From contig NC_136019.1 in NCBI RefSeq assembly GCF_048128805.1, forward strand, positions 17,753,381-17,817,380: a DNA stretch of 64,000 nt, written 5' to 3'. The position numbers were made by a program, and so were the translations under genes. The DNA comes from Centroberyx gerrardi. Taxonomy: Eukaryota > Chordata > Actinopteri > Beryciformes > Berycidae. The notes under the pieces are model-generated. The model did not search any database, was not told the DNA's origin, and saw nothing but the letters and a program-made list of their open reading frames with translations. Positions 1-11,526 of this stretch are shown here, one piece after another (within the stretch, counting starts at the first letter, position 1; the number at the start of each line of letters is the position of its first letter).

Positions 1-336
1 AGTTAAGCTAACATTCCCCCTTTTTCCTTAATTTCATTTGTGCAGGAGCTGGAATGCTGTATTAAATTGGAGGATTTGTTTTGTTTTTCTTATTTCATGT
101 CAGGTATGTTTACTGTGTTTTATTTTAAACCTTAAATCCTTCCACACAACGCAGAATTTCACCGGTTACATATCTATAAATGTCATTTTTAGAGGGAATT
201 GCCAGTACCAACTGTAAATTCAATACACTGAAAAAGAAACATTGCACTCAAACACAAGTTTAGGCTGATGCTGTTGTTCTGTGGCTTATTGGGAAAGTGG
301 CTGAATGACATCATGGTGATAGAGGGCCTGACTAAC
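1..336. other. AT-rich intergenic sequence, no feature seen
   Basis: No coding potential, RNA gene or clear repeat was recognised here. The stretch is AT-rich and ends where the hAT-like element begins. Confidence 0.4.
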
Positions 337-1375
337 CAGGGGCGGAAATCACGGGGGGGACAGGGGGGTCCGGACCCCCCCTTCCTGGGACTAACAGAGA
401 GTTGTCCCCCTCAATATATCATTGTAAACATAACTATATAATTTTAAATAATATAATAATATGCATTGAAAGCACTTAATTATAGACGCAAAACAATGCG
501 TTTTTAAGTTTCGAAAGATTGAGTCCCCCCCTCATATGCCTCACAGTGGTTCGGTCCACTGCCTACCTGCCTCCCCGAACCCCCCCACACACACATTAGA
601 CCTCGGTACGAGTGTCTGTGGAGGATCTCTGGAAGTGTGTCAGTGGTGGCAGACCTCCAGTAAGAAGCTACTTTGCAAAGGTTAACTTAAAACAAAGGAT
701 GTGTCAGACATTTTTCTTTACTTCTACCACTCAATAGAATAAAACACATTCACAATTGTAATCAGACTACATTTTGCTCCGTTACCTCGCGGTTGAATCT
801 CGTGCGTCAGCGTGTTGGTACGGAGCCGCGTCTCCTAATGCATGTGTGTGTATGGAGGCAGGAGGTCTGTCCACAATTAAAATCATCATAACTCACTGAA
901 TTTTCGACCGATTTTCAAGCGGTTTGGTTTGTTACAAATGCCAGACATGTATTTATGATACAGGATAGTTGGTTAAATTAAAATGCGGGATTTCATACCA
1001 AAATACTTTATCTTTTGTAGATGGTAACAGTAATATTTCTATAATATAATATTTAAGATTAACTTACCCTATGTAATTAGGTTCTAAGTATATTATTTTT
1101 TTCTTACTGCATGTAAAATGGCTGCTACTATGTTATTTTGTTCATAATTTTGTTCATTTGTGAGACTTAATAAAAAAGACATAATTACAACAAACATTAT
1201 GTTAAAATATAAGTAAGTTTCTGGCAGGCTTCATAGCGTTCTGGACTTTTACACACTGACAGCAAAACATTAGAGATCTGCTTTTTCGGGAAAACTAAAT
1301 CTAATTAGGCATATATTAGCTTTAGTTCAGTTAATGGGTGTTGCATCTCACCTACTACTGTAAATAACCTGCATG

Positions 1376-1428
<53 letters not shown>

Positions 1429-1721
1429 TATTTGTCAGCCAGTCAGTTAAAATGGCAGAGAAAAGAAAAACAGACATCCGATCATTTTTCAGTGCACCGA
1501 AACGCCAAGTAGAAAGACCCCAGTAATATCAAAGGCAATTTGATAAAATCTTCATAAGAAAGGAATGAAGTGCTTATGGAAATGTTTCATAATGGACCTC
1601 TATATACATTTAATACAACAGTACTTTTGGCGGCACCTTTGGTGTCCCCTTCAGGAATTGCTCTTGAGAAATTTTTCTGTTTATTGTCCCCCCCAACAGT
1701 GAAATGAAATATCCGCCCTTG
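337..1721 (+). mobile_element. Non-autonomous hAT-like DNA transposon relic
   Basis: The left end starts CAGGGGCGGAAAT. The right end, read on the other strand, starts CAAGGGCGGATAT, so the ends form imperfect terminal inverted repeats of hAT type. A short frame at 1452-1526 begins MAEKRKTDIRSFFSAPKR and stops after 24 codons. The KRK-x-DIRSFF motif resembles the N-terminus of hAT/TTF-type transposases and ZMYM1-like domesticated copies, so this looks like an internally deleted relative of an autonomous element. A GT microsatellite lies inside it. I see no clear 8-bp target-site duplication. Family assignment is inference. Confidence 0.6.
1376..1427. repeat. (GT)n microsatellite
   Basis: About 26 uninterrupted GT dinucleotides, inside the hAT-like relic. 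Confidence 0.95.
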
Positions 1722-3771
1722 TGTAGGCGGGAACTGGATCAGTCCAGCCAACATATTTCCTTCATAACCACTGATCCAGACATCTTGGGGAGTGTAACCA
1801 CCACCCGAGGAAGGAGTGTGCTTAAAGGAAACCTCCTTTGAGCTGAAATAACCCCAATGAGCAAAGCAAACCCTCAAAATGGGGAAGAGAGAAAGTGGCA
1901 CTTCTCAGTCTTTGCCAAATACGGAAAATATAAATGAAAGTGTTGCTTTGAGCATTTTACGGTATGCTGCAACTTCATTACTGATAATGCTTTATATAAC
2001 CTCAGTTTTCTTTCTCCCTCCAGGTACGCCCGCAGGCATTAAGCTGAATCCAAATTTGATCTGAAAGTTTTTATTATTATGATTTAGAGCAAAGTTCAAG
2101 CAAAAATGTATTTGGAATCCATATCTAAAAACTCATATCAGATCTGCATTCAGGACCAAAATTCACTCTAAGCTGATAGTTTGGTGATCTAAATCTAACA
2201 ATGTATCACACTGACTTAAATAGCATTGTTAGTCATTGCTCCTCTTTATCACCAAAAATGGATAGGGATTTATATGAGGGAGTGGTAAATTGACATCGGA
2301 GCGATTACAACACCCTCATCTCCCCACCCATTCTCGCTCCCACAGGACCCATAGGTGGTGTGTGACACATCGGCACCCTGCCCGCATCCTGCACATCCAC
2401 CTGATGGCGGACTAGAGCTACATCACCGTCTCAGAGAGGAGACTGCAGGTCAACTGTGTGGCCAGCTGCTGATGGTGGAAGAGGTTTTCTGGGACTTTGA
2501 GGGCATGTAGTGTGAGACAGATGGCAGCTGAATTTAGTTCCTCAGTCAGATGGCAAGAAGTAGAAGTCTTAGTGGTTGAGTCTGACTAAGGACTAGCTAA
2601 GGCTGGACCAGCATACCCTGTACATCCCTTGGCGCTATGCTGACCTGCGCTCCATCCTTAACACAGAGTGAAAAGCTGTGGGTTTTACAGGGTTCACACT
2701 ACTCCCGACTGCCACGTCTGGCTTTGCGTTTTGTTTCAAGTTGGCTTCATCTTGCATTGAAGACCACAATGGAAATGTTTTAAATAACACTTTTTTGTGT
2801 TATCCTCTGGAGGTCAAATATGACTTTTGAATCACGTATTATTCTAGCATAACAAATAAACATAACAAATAAAATTGTTGCCTTGGAGGGTTTGGAGTGT
2901 GATCCAGGACAGATCAGTGGCAGAGTTGAGGCTGAGGACTGCAGCACAGACCTAACTAAATTCACAATCAACCAGTAGCATTATATGAACAGGTTGGTTA
3001 GCATCAACTTTCTGTTATCTGCTACCCACTTAGCCTAAAAAGCCCATTCCTCATTGCTGTGTTTGAATACTCGTTTGAATGTTTGAATACTGGTTTCTAC
3101 TGCTGAGATATCAAACTATCACACAGATACATAACTGCTTAACTAAGGATTAGCAGGTCAACAAAGCTTTTCATACCATCAAGTCAAAGTCAGTATGCTT
3201 ATTCAAATTCAAGACAACTCTTCATTTACAAATCGGTTAATCATTTATTAACAGATAGAATACAAAAGCTTGTATGCAAATGCTCAGTGGAGCTGATCAA
3301 GTAACCACAGTGCTACCGACATTTGTGTGGTACTTATGCAGTATTTTTTTAGATTCATAAAGAGGTAGTTCATAGATAAAGTACCAAGCATTAAGAGTAA
3401 AAACATGGTTTAACAGTGGTGTACAACAGGCCATACACAGGCTTACACAATAAGGTTGTTCCTGGGCATATGGAGCGTATTAGTCCAACTACAACTAACA
3501 CAGACTATATGGATTAGTCCCACCTCAGCCTCATCACCAGCACCCCACAGTTACCAATTATGTGGGTGGGGGGTTGAGGGACAGTGATGGGTGGGACAGG
3601 TGTGGTCAACTTTGCCCATGGTGTCTATGGATGATGAGGCTTGATTCGGTTCATTTTTGTCCAAAATTTGACCCGTAGGATTAATTTGAGGTAATCACTC
3701 TACTATTTTGGTGTTATCAGCTGCACAGCAATAAAGTAGTATCCAGGTGTTTTTTTCTGACGACTGGACTG
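1722..3771. other. Intergenic DNA without a recognised gene
   Basis: About 2 kb with only short open frames and no convincing splice-linked coding blocks. A GC-richer patch around 2320-2520 reads like old coding DNA but has stops in every frame and no family I recognise. Confidence 0.4.
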
Positions 3772-4279
3772 TCACTTCAGCTCTCCAAGCACTGGGCCGA
3801 GCATCTCTGACTGGGCCAAAGGACCAAATCCACTTCCTATAAAAGCAACAGGACAGTTCAAATCATTATTCATTCACATATAAATAAATCTCCTCTCATC
3901 TTGGTAAATGAAGTTAAATCACACTTCGTTACCTGTCGACTCCAGGAGCCCCATCTGGCCCCATCTTGTCAGCTTGTAAGGCTCAGAGACCAAGCGCACT
4001 TGTGAATTCACTTCACGGCACTCAGATCCACCATGGTCCACAACAGCTGCCAGAGCAGAAGTCTATGGACAAAGAAACCAGGCGTTAATAGAAGAATACA
4101 AGAGGCAGACAGGAGATGGAGAAAAATCATAGAAAAAAAAATTTATCAGTGCATCAGTAAGAGTAATTAAGTTTCCCAATACAGTTTAAACAATACCTAC
4201 CCATTATCTACAGGACGCTGCACATCTGCCGAGGATCACTTACCATGAGGTGGTGCCTCCTGCATAGTGTCCACAACAC
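3772..4279 (-). other. Chain of three exon-like segments, unknown product
   Basis: On the minus strand three segments are bounded by good splice signals: 4279-4244 (acceptor ctgcatag, donor ATG|GTAAGT), 4062-3933 (acceptor tgtccatag, donor ACAG|GTAACG) and 3836-3772 (acceptor gcttttatag). Joined, they stay open for 76 codons and end in TGA at 3774-3772. The deduced peptide includes ALAAVVDHGG and RLVSEPYKLTRWGQMG and matches no family I know. No start codon or upstream exon was found between here and the 3' end of the RBM4-family gene. It could be the tail of a small gene, an alternative 3' end of that neighbour, a long non-coding RNA, or chance. Confidence 0.2.
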
Positions 4280-4699
4280 CTATGCAGAAACATGGGTCTA
4301 ACAACCTACAAAGAGCACAAATACTAAGAATACCAATATTGCATGCAATCTGTGGTACGAGTGAAAGGGTATGTTGAGTTCAAACAATAATGGAAAGTTT
4401 GACTAATATGTAGAGTGAAATCAATGGCAGAGATGAAGAATGCAAATAAGGATCTCAGATCAGTTGTCGCAAGACACATGGGCCATCGCAAAGTTCAGAC
4501 AATAATAAATGACTGCTCTACTTAATGGCCAACTACTCTCTCTCTCCAGGGTGTGAAAAGTAACACTGGAAGCGTGTTCAAGGTTAAACGCCTGGATATC
4601 ACTAGATAGTTGTGATCCTGTGCATAGTGGTTCTCCCTGTCTGCCAAGTCATTTGACTGAAAAGCCTACCCAACGAGGAATAATTTGACAGTTAAAACG

Positions 4700-5810
4700 T
4701 CGTTTTTGGTTTCATTTGTTTATTTAAAAAGCCTTGAAATAAAAAGCAATCTGTAAAGAAAATAAAATCATACATAACGCTGCTATAGAGATCCTATACT
4801 CGCAAGAAAAGTTAAACACAAAGTCTAAAAAGAAACAAAAAAATTAAACACACTGGAAATTTGATTTGTCATGCTAACATGCGTCGCAAAGCTTAAGTGA
4901 TTACTGTACAACCTGCCACACAGGATATGAAATTAAAGCACCACTACACTGAAATTTATTTAACAAGTCTTTTTGTGGAGCATTTCTCGTGACCAGACCA
5001 ACAACCTCAGTGTCTCTAGAATAATTTTGTTTACAAAGATTACATATATATTCTCATTTAACTGACTATTCCCTTGTTTATGAAAGTATGTCACAGATTT
5101 CCAGAGGCCATATTCATTTATATCAAGGTCGAAAAGCAGAGTATGTAGTTTTTGGCCATTAACAGTACTGCGTCAAACTGAAATAGACTAAGCACCTAAG
5201 CCAGCATCCTATTCTGCAAAAACAGTTTAAGGATTTAAACAGTAAAACAAGCAGAAGAACAGAAAAGGCAAAAACAGCTCAGAAGAATACGTGAACCGAA
5301 GACATGGAATCGCTTGTTTTTAAGTACGGGGCTGTCCGCAATACAGTATCTTCCAGTAAGTCTCAGGCGAACGCAACGCAATCCGCCGTAGACGAGGGGG
5401 GTGTATAGCGCCACGTGCATCAGCAGACAACGACGATCTTGTCATATTCTAAACCTGGAAAGAGAGCAAACCACACAAGTCAAGAAGCGCGTTTTACTCA
5501 TCAAGATTCGCGCAAGACTGATCTTTAAGTTAAGTTAAAGCAGCAATGTTTAGCGTTCTACCAGCAAACTAATGATTCTACATTGATCTCTCGGCTGGAG
5601 AAGATCTGCAAGAATTAAGAGCTCTAGCTTGTGATGATGGTTTAAAGCGAGATTCTGTCTCAAATTAACGGATTCAGCTTTCATGTAAATTTCGGCAAAC
5701 CTTTATTTTACTGCTTTCTCAAACCTGCCTGATTCTTATCAACGTATGAGTTATGAAGCCATGAACCACACTCTCCGTTCTCTCTCACCTTGGATCACAC
5801 TCCAGTGTGT
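4700..5810 (-). other. rbm4.3: 3' UTR of the RBM4-family gene, with a 3'UTR intron
   Basis: Downstream of the stop codon the minus strand has a clean donor (exon end 5789, AAG|GTGAGA) and a matching acceptor (ctctctttccag, exon resumes near 5455). A ~330-base intron therefore probably lies in the 3' UTR. The junction is only about 22 nt after the stop, below the usual 50-55 nt threshold for nonsense-mediated decay. A poly(A) signal AATAAA on the minus strand is at 4724-4719. The UTR boundaries are inferred. Confidence 0.55.
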
Positions 5811-6965
5811 TTAATAGCCAGCGTAGCGGGGTGGCGGTGGAGGCACTCGTTCTGCAAAGGGGTCCCTGGGGCGGGGAACTCCGTACATCGGAGCCCTGGA
5901 CAGCGGAGACAGCCGGGAACGCTCGTAGGAGTAGCCATTGCCGGCTGCGGGAGCGGGCGGGGGAGGGACTCGTCTGATGGGGCTTCTGTCCCGGGCGTAG
6001 TAGGAGGCCGGAGGAGGGGGGAGCGGCCGGCGCTCGTACGGGTCGAGGGACGTCACGGGAAGGCGCTCTCTTAACAGCGCCGAGGGGGGAGGCGGAGGAG
6101 GCGGGATGGCGGCGGGCCGTCTGTCGTCGTAGCCCGGGGCGCTGTACGGACGGGCTCTGTACTTCTCGTAGTAATCCACCACGCCGTAGCTGTCTTGCTC
6201 GGCGTAGGCGCGCTCAGGGTACGCCGGTCGTCTCGGCGGAGGCGGCGGCGGAGGGGGGGCGGGGTAAGCGGGCATGCGGCCTCTGTAGGGGGGCTCGGGC
6301 CTCTCACCTGGCCCTGGGTAGCGGGGAGGGTAATAGCCTCCTCTCCCGGGTGGAGGTGGATACTCCTCCTCCTCGGGTCCCCCTCTGGGTCGGCTTTTTG
6401 ATATCTGGACGTGTATGCGCTTACCTGAAAGAGTGAAAAATTGTTACTGAATTTTTTTTTAAAAAAGGCTGAATGCTTGCACTATAGAGCAGCCATATAC
6501 AGAAAGCCCGAAACTTTTAAATTCCTCCATTCACAGCTCAGATTAAACTGATTTACCATGGAACTCAGTGTTGTCCAGCCCCTTGATGGCATCCATGGCC
6601 TCGTCAGAGTTAGGCATGTGTACAAAGGCAAAGTTCTTGACAATGGCACACTCTGAGACTGTGCCATACTCTTCAAACAGAGCGCGGAGCTCATCATCGA
6701 AGCCCTTTTCCACGTTGGCTATGTGCAGCTTGACAGGCCCCTGGTTCTTCCCTCTGCTGGGCTCTACGTTGATGGGCCTGCCATGCAGCTTGTAGAGATG
6801 AAGCTCCCGGATGGCTTTGGTGGCTGACTTGCGGTCATCCATGTGGACGAAGGCGTAGTTTTTGTACTTGGCACATTCGGTCACTGTGCCATACTGCGTG
6901 AAGAGAGCTTCAATTTCATCCTTTTCAGCCTCCTGAGAGAGGTTCCCAATGAAAATTTTCACCAT
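5811..6965 (-). CDS. rbm4.3: RBM4-family RNA-binding protein (two RRMs, proline-rich tail)
   Basis: Two coding exons, 6965-6557 and 6424-5811, join at CATG|GTAAAT...tttcag|GTAAGCG and give 340 codons. RRM1 has RNP2 IFIGNL (residues 4-9) and RNP1 KNYAFVHM (35-42). RRM2 has RNP2 LHIANV (80-85) and RNP1 KNFAFVHM (110-117). The region after about residue 150 is proline-rich, with [19 protein letters not shown] and YERSRLSP motifs like RBM4/RBM14 C-termini. The family regulates alternative splicing and translation and shuttles between nucleus and cytoplasm. The CCHC zinc knuckle that follows RRM2 in RBM4 and Lark is not visible, so this is a zinc-knuckle-less member. The start is the ATG just inside the exon, with acceptor ctttttag about 23 nt upstream. 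A 5'UTR exon lies near 7560-7600. Family is certain; assignment to rbm4.3 rather than another fish paralogue is probable only. Confidence 0.85.
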
Positions 6966-7554
6966 TGTTGCTCCAGTGTTACTATTCTAAAAAGAGAAAA
7001 AACAGGACGGGTCAGCATAGGCCTCCGTGGAGTGACAGCAAGTAACTGTAGAGACTGTAACTAGCCGTATAATCCAAACATACCAGTGAGCGAGCAAATG
7101 GTGGATCTAGTATAGCGTCATCATCAGGAAATAGAAAGCTTGTAAACTAGGCGGCTGAGGGCTCATGGGAGACCAGAGCAAAATGACGATTAAACCTGTC
7201 GCCAGTTATGTGCCGCTTCGGCTCACAACAGCTCACACTTACGTGACTACAGTCGGTAAAGTAGAGAACTCTGGCAATAGCCGCCGTATGGCCAAATATA
7301 ACGCTAACATCAATGTACTTTCTGCGTTTCCACTTCCTGGCCACTTGCTAGCCAAGCAGGCTCATTTCATTTGAATGGGTGTGTTAGCAAGCTAACGTTA
7401 GCTGCCTGATGTTAGCCATTTTGTCTCCTGTGGTTGAACGAAATAAAACTCGATGTAGATAATTAATTCTTATTCAGTTGCGTTAAAAGACGGTTAAAAT
7501 GGAAATGGGAACAAATACCTAAGAAAGTAATACCGAAAACCTCAAAAATACTCA

Positions 7555-7760
7555 CCCCTCTAGCTCACCGCCGCGCCACTACGAAGTCGAAACTCGAAAG
7601 ATAAAACACATCGGATACGGGCTGACGTTTACGTACCAGAGCGCAGACGTATGAACCTGATTGGTCAATGGAGCTGTCTCTCCAAAATTGTGGCCTATGA
7701 TTGGATAAAGTATGGACAAAAGTTTTTACCCGGAAAAGGCTATTCATTGATTAAACAGAT
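7555..7760 (-). promoter_or_regulatory. rbm4.3: Promoter and 5'UTR exon of the RBM4-family gene
   Basis: On the minus strand a 5'UTR exon ends at AGAGGG|GTGAGT near 7555 and splices to the acceptor near 6988. Just upstream are two forward CCAAT boxes (complements of ATTGG near 7660 and 7700) and CpG-containing sequence. I see no TATA box. The exact transcription start is not determinable. Confidence 0.5.
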
Positions 7761-8946
7761 CTGCTCTTGCATGAGTAGTATGATGATTTTAATAAAAGTT
7801 TACATTCCTCAGCAGAAATATTAAATCATTTGGCTATTTACAATATGTTTAGGCTATGATTTAGTAAAAAGACTTATAAACTATACATGCATGCGCCTCA
7901 ATACAGGTGTACCACATACATAAACACATACACACACATTCATACAAGTGTAGTAGCCTACATGTAGTTCAATCACAATTTGCTGTAGTTTAACACCACT
8001 CAAATCTAGTAGCTTTTGTTAACTTGTTTTAGACCTGTTGTTGAGATTGTTTACTACAAACACACACAAAAAATGCTAGGTCAAGAATTTCTCCATCCAG
8101 TTTCAAATCCCTCCTCTTTTTATCCACTCATCTTACAGGCTTGTATCCTTTATGTGTTATTCGTTGTCTTCATGTAGGCAAGAATTTTCTCACAAAGTGG
8201 ATAGGTTACATCTGAATTCACATTATCCCAATCCAAATAGCTTATATTATGAAGTATATGGTTACTGTTACACCTCCCTGTAGAATATGACAAAAAAGAG
8301 AGGCACAATAAGGTTCCTGAAATCTCCCTCGACGGATCATACACAGATCTGTTCTCTCCAGGCATTAAATTGCATGGTTGTTTGACATGTTTCCAGCATA
8401 ACCCAGTCAATTGCAATGTATCTGAGATGTGACATGATTGGACCATCAATTAGGAGAAAAACACAACTTTTACAATGAAATACATTGATAAAAAAATATA
8501 TAAAAGATTCCAGATTCAGTCAGCTGAAAGTTGATGTCAACTTACATCTTACATGATGACTAAAAAGCTCCTTTTAAAGGTGATTTTTTTTTTTTTGGCT
8601 TGAGGTCATGATCATATGGCATCTTGTCCCAATTTCCCCTACGCTCCTGTGTTCCCTCCCTTGTCCCCCTTAGGCAAGGGAGGGAAGGAGCAGCAGTGAA
8701 AAGCTTTGTAACACCTTCATAATGAAGGGACTGTCCCATTCTGCACTTCCCCTTGGGGGCTGTGTTTTCCATGCCCTATTCTCAAAGCGCAGGTCGTGGC
8801 CGCTCAATAATAAACAGCATAACAATGATGTTAGTGAGATAAAGCCTTGTCAGTGAAATCTCAATTCAGCATTACTGGGAAATAATGGAAGGAAGCCTTT
8901 TGTTACCACAATAAATAGAGGGTTCAGATGATCATAGGGCCGATCC
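7761..8946. other. Intergenic DNA without a recognised gene
   Basis: Only short open frames with no family resemblance. A TG/CA-rich patch lies around 7900-7950. Confidence 0.4.
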
Positions 8947-9389
8947 TAAATCTGCACTAGGCAAGTTTGCATGCTGCCAAATGGCAACGAGATGTAACTT
9001 TTGAATTTTGACTTAAAAACCCCAAAATCCTGTAAGGTGACATCAGTAAACTGCAAACAGCACACTCATGTTTACCACCCCAGACGGTCTGTGATGCTTT
9101 ATACCCAAAGGATACCAAAGAGATGAGAGAGGGAAAGATCTAACGTTGGTGAGTCCGGCTTTCTCTGCTCACTGTCTGGATTTCACTCTGAAGTTTTGAT
9201 TCATCAATTCCTGTGGGTGGAGAAGTGTCCATACGTGACACCAGCATTTCATTTGTGCAAATAGGGCGAATCTATGCTGTTTCAATTAGTAGGGATGGGA
9301 CACTCTTCTCTAGTGAAGCCCCACTTTGTGATTTAGGCTGATAAGACGGGTGTATTTCTACATAAAGAATCTTGCCTAGTGCAGCTTTA
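8947..9389. mobile_element. Short inverted-terminal-repeat element (MITE-like)
   Basis: The left end reads TAAATCTGCACTAGGCAAG. The right end on the opposite strand reads TAAAGCTGCACTAGGCAAG, giving terminal inverted repeats of about 19 bp that differ at one position. There is no transposase frame in the ~440 bp. The ends sit beside T/A bases, but target duplication and superfamily cannot be decided here. Confidence 0.6.
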
Positions 9390-9661
9390 ATGGCTTTGAC
9401 TTCGTCCCTTTGGAGACAAGTGGACCAAACCCATGGCATTACTCCATAGAGCACCCACTGTGGAAAGGAATGTTGATGTAGATAATTTCATTATATTGCT
9501 CAAAACCTGTATATCAGGCAAACAAACATGCACACACACACAGACTCGCTCTCTGTCTCGTTTCATTGGCCACCTCCTATTAATGGCTATATATATATTT
9601 CTGCCAACAGCCTATGTATGTTGTTCTCTCCCATTTTACTGAACCCCTCTGAGTTGAAGCA

Positions 9662-9710
9662 CACAGGGATCACAACTGTCACATGCTATGTGACAGTTGT
9701 GATCCCTGTG
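9662..9710. repeat. Perfect 23-bp inverted repeat with 3-nt loop
   Basis: Positions 9662-9684 are the exact reverse complement of 9688-9710, separated by GCT. The hairpin lies 4 bases after the stop codon of the minus-strand cornifelin-like gene, so it would fold in that gene's 3' UTR. Confidence 0.95.
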
Positions 9711-9714
9711 GCTA

Positions 9715-11524
9715 TTATGGCATAGGCGGATAGAGTCTGGCATGCAGGGGGTGCAGGGGTTGGGGGACGTAAGTGGGCGCGTGTGGCAGTGGGTTGACGG
9801 TGACTTCCACGGCGGCGTTGCTGTGGGTGGTGTTGAGGAGGAGCGGGCGTTTACGGATCTTCACCTCCCGGGCCATCTGACACCAGGCACAAGCGGAGCA
9901 GAAAGTGACGATGCAGCAGTCATCAAACATGGAGCCCTATCGGTTGGAAGGAGAGATCGGGAGACAGATCATACATCATGCATCATTATTGGTTTCAGTT
10001 TGAGGCGAGACGCTATGTGTGGTTGTTGACTGTCACATACAGTCACATATGAATGATTGCAATCCAGTAATGTGGTAAATAAAAAGGTGGGTTAAACTTG
10101 ACCTTTTTCCTTATGGGGCTACACTGACTTTTTGGGAGTTTGGCCCACTGCTCATCTTAATGTGACGAGAATTGGTGTCAAAATCATCCCTGCGTATCTC
10201 TGGTGCGCATGCTAACACTTTAGCATACAAGAATATGCTATATTAAGTAATCGTAGGCAACTAGCATCATCCAAAGTATGAAGATAGATCTTTTAGTGGT
10301 CAAAGTTGGTATTGGTTTTCATTCTATGACCTGTCGATTCATAACTTTTGAAAGCAAGTCTCAAATGACTTATTCAACAAGCAGGCTTAAGAAAGCTAAT
10401 GCTGTTCTTTCAGATAGTGCTCGTCCCTTACATTAGGTCTCCTGTTGCCACTCGAGCCCTAAATGCTAACCATACTCTTGTATGGTTAATGTTGATGTAC
10501 TGTATGTTATACTGGCAACAGTAATGTTGTCTGATGATGTCTCTGAGTTTACTACTCCTGTGATGATGGTGATGATGATGTTGATAAGCTGATGACGATG
10601 ACATAGTTCAGTCTTGTTGGGACTGTTGTTGATATGATCTTATGGTAAGCCACATGGGCATGAATGGACACGTACGCCTATTTTCATGGATCTTGAATGA
10701 ACTCTTCTGCACTTCACTTACTTCCAGTGTAAACAAAACAAGTTACATTCGAAGTCTCGCAGAAAAAGTGTATTGTTTTTGTTAATTTTATGTCTATTTT
10801 ACCAATGCCCCACATACAGTAAGCCTGGCAGGTTTAGACGTGTGTCATTAAAATCATCTGGCCTTAGAGCTGCTACAAGTTCTCATTTTCTCACTTTTAG
10901 CATAATGCTAGTCGCCTACGATTACTTAACATGCTGTATGCTAAAGCGTTAGCATGCGCACCGGACAGAACTATCTACCTGAGACACAGAGATGATTTTG
11001 GTGCCAATCCTCTTGTCGCATATTGGGTAAGATGACCAATGGGCCAAACTCCCAAAAAGTCAGTGCTGTCCTTTACCTATCCAAGGTAAGTGTCTCATAT
11101 GTACCTGTATGTGGTATCTCTCCCTCATAGTGCTCCTTATGGCCATAGTCGCAGCAGGAACGGTGCCTCCAGATATCACGTCCACCAGAGGCAAACACAG
11201 GCACTCCCCGAAGTCTGAACTGACCTGGCAGGCCAGGCAGCACGGGCACCAGAAACCAAGGCAACCTGTCAGGCACGCACACACACACACGCACACACAC
11301 AGAAGAAACATGATACGTGTGAGACCACAAACCAGGAGTATCACCAACGCCTACACGCTCAGATGATGATGATGACGGATATGGGTCAGATGCTCACAGA
11401 CGCCCATGTCGTCACAGCAGTTGAAGAGGCTGCTGGTCCACATCTCGGTCTTCAGGTCCGCCGGCGATCGGAACATGCCGGGCTGAACCGTCACTATGGC
11501 CGGTGGCATAGGGTGGACCGCCAT
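9715..11524 (-). CDS. cnfn: Cornifelin-like protein (PLAC8 family)
   Basis: Three coding exons, 11524-11398, 11265-11105 and 9936-9715, join with canonical sites (GTCT|GTGAGC, cctgacag|GTTG, ACAG|GTACAT, ccgatag|GGCT). They give 169 codons ending TAA. The cysteine-rich PLAC8 region spans about residues 35-125. It has NCCDDMGVCC, CCLACQVSSDFGE, RERYHIQGS (90-98) and CQMAREVKIR (115-124); the last two closely match cornifelin. A ~45-residue tail after the domain is rich in proline and histidine and is longer than in human cornifelin (112 residues). Cornifelin is a component of the epidermal cornified envelope in mammals; fish homologues are poorly understood. The start is the first ATG, two bases after acceptor gtccacag, so the 5' UTR lies in an upstream exon. 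Intron 2 hosts a foldback element. Fish carry several PLAC8 paralogues, so exact orthology is uncertain. Confidence 0.85.
10122..11065. mobile_element. Foldback non-autonomous DNA element in cornifelin-like intron 2
   Basis: The left arm (about 10122-10274) and right arm (about 10897-11065) are diverged inverted copies of each other. Both begin CACTGACTTTTTGGGAGTTT and later share GGTGCGCATGCTAAC and TTAAGTAATCGTAGGC. The ~620-bp middle has no transposase frame. The element lies wholly within the intron between 11104 and 9937. Long subterminal inverted arms are typical of foldback or MITE elements. The superfamily is not determined. Confidence 0.75.
11274..11303. repeat. Short (AC)n microsatellite beside an exon
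   Basis: A short CA-rich run just upstream (minus-strand sense) of cornifelin-like exon 2, close to its splice acceptor. Confidence 0.8.
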
Positions 11525-11526
11525 GT

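Noticed and set aside
2320-2520. GC-richer patch resembling old coding DNA
   Set aside because: Stops in all frames, no splice signals in order, and no recognised family.
5811-6401. Several overlapping GC-rich frames opposite the RBM4-family last exon
   Set aside because: They are shadows of the proline-rich coding exon; only the minus frame joins correctly to the RRM exon.
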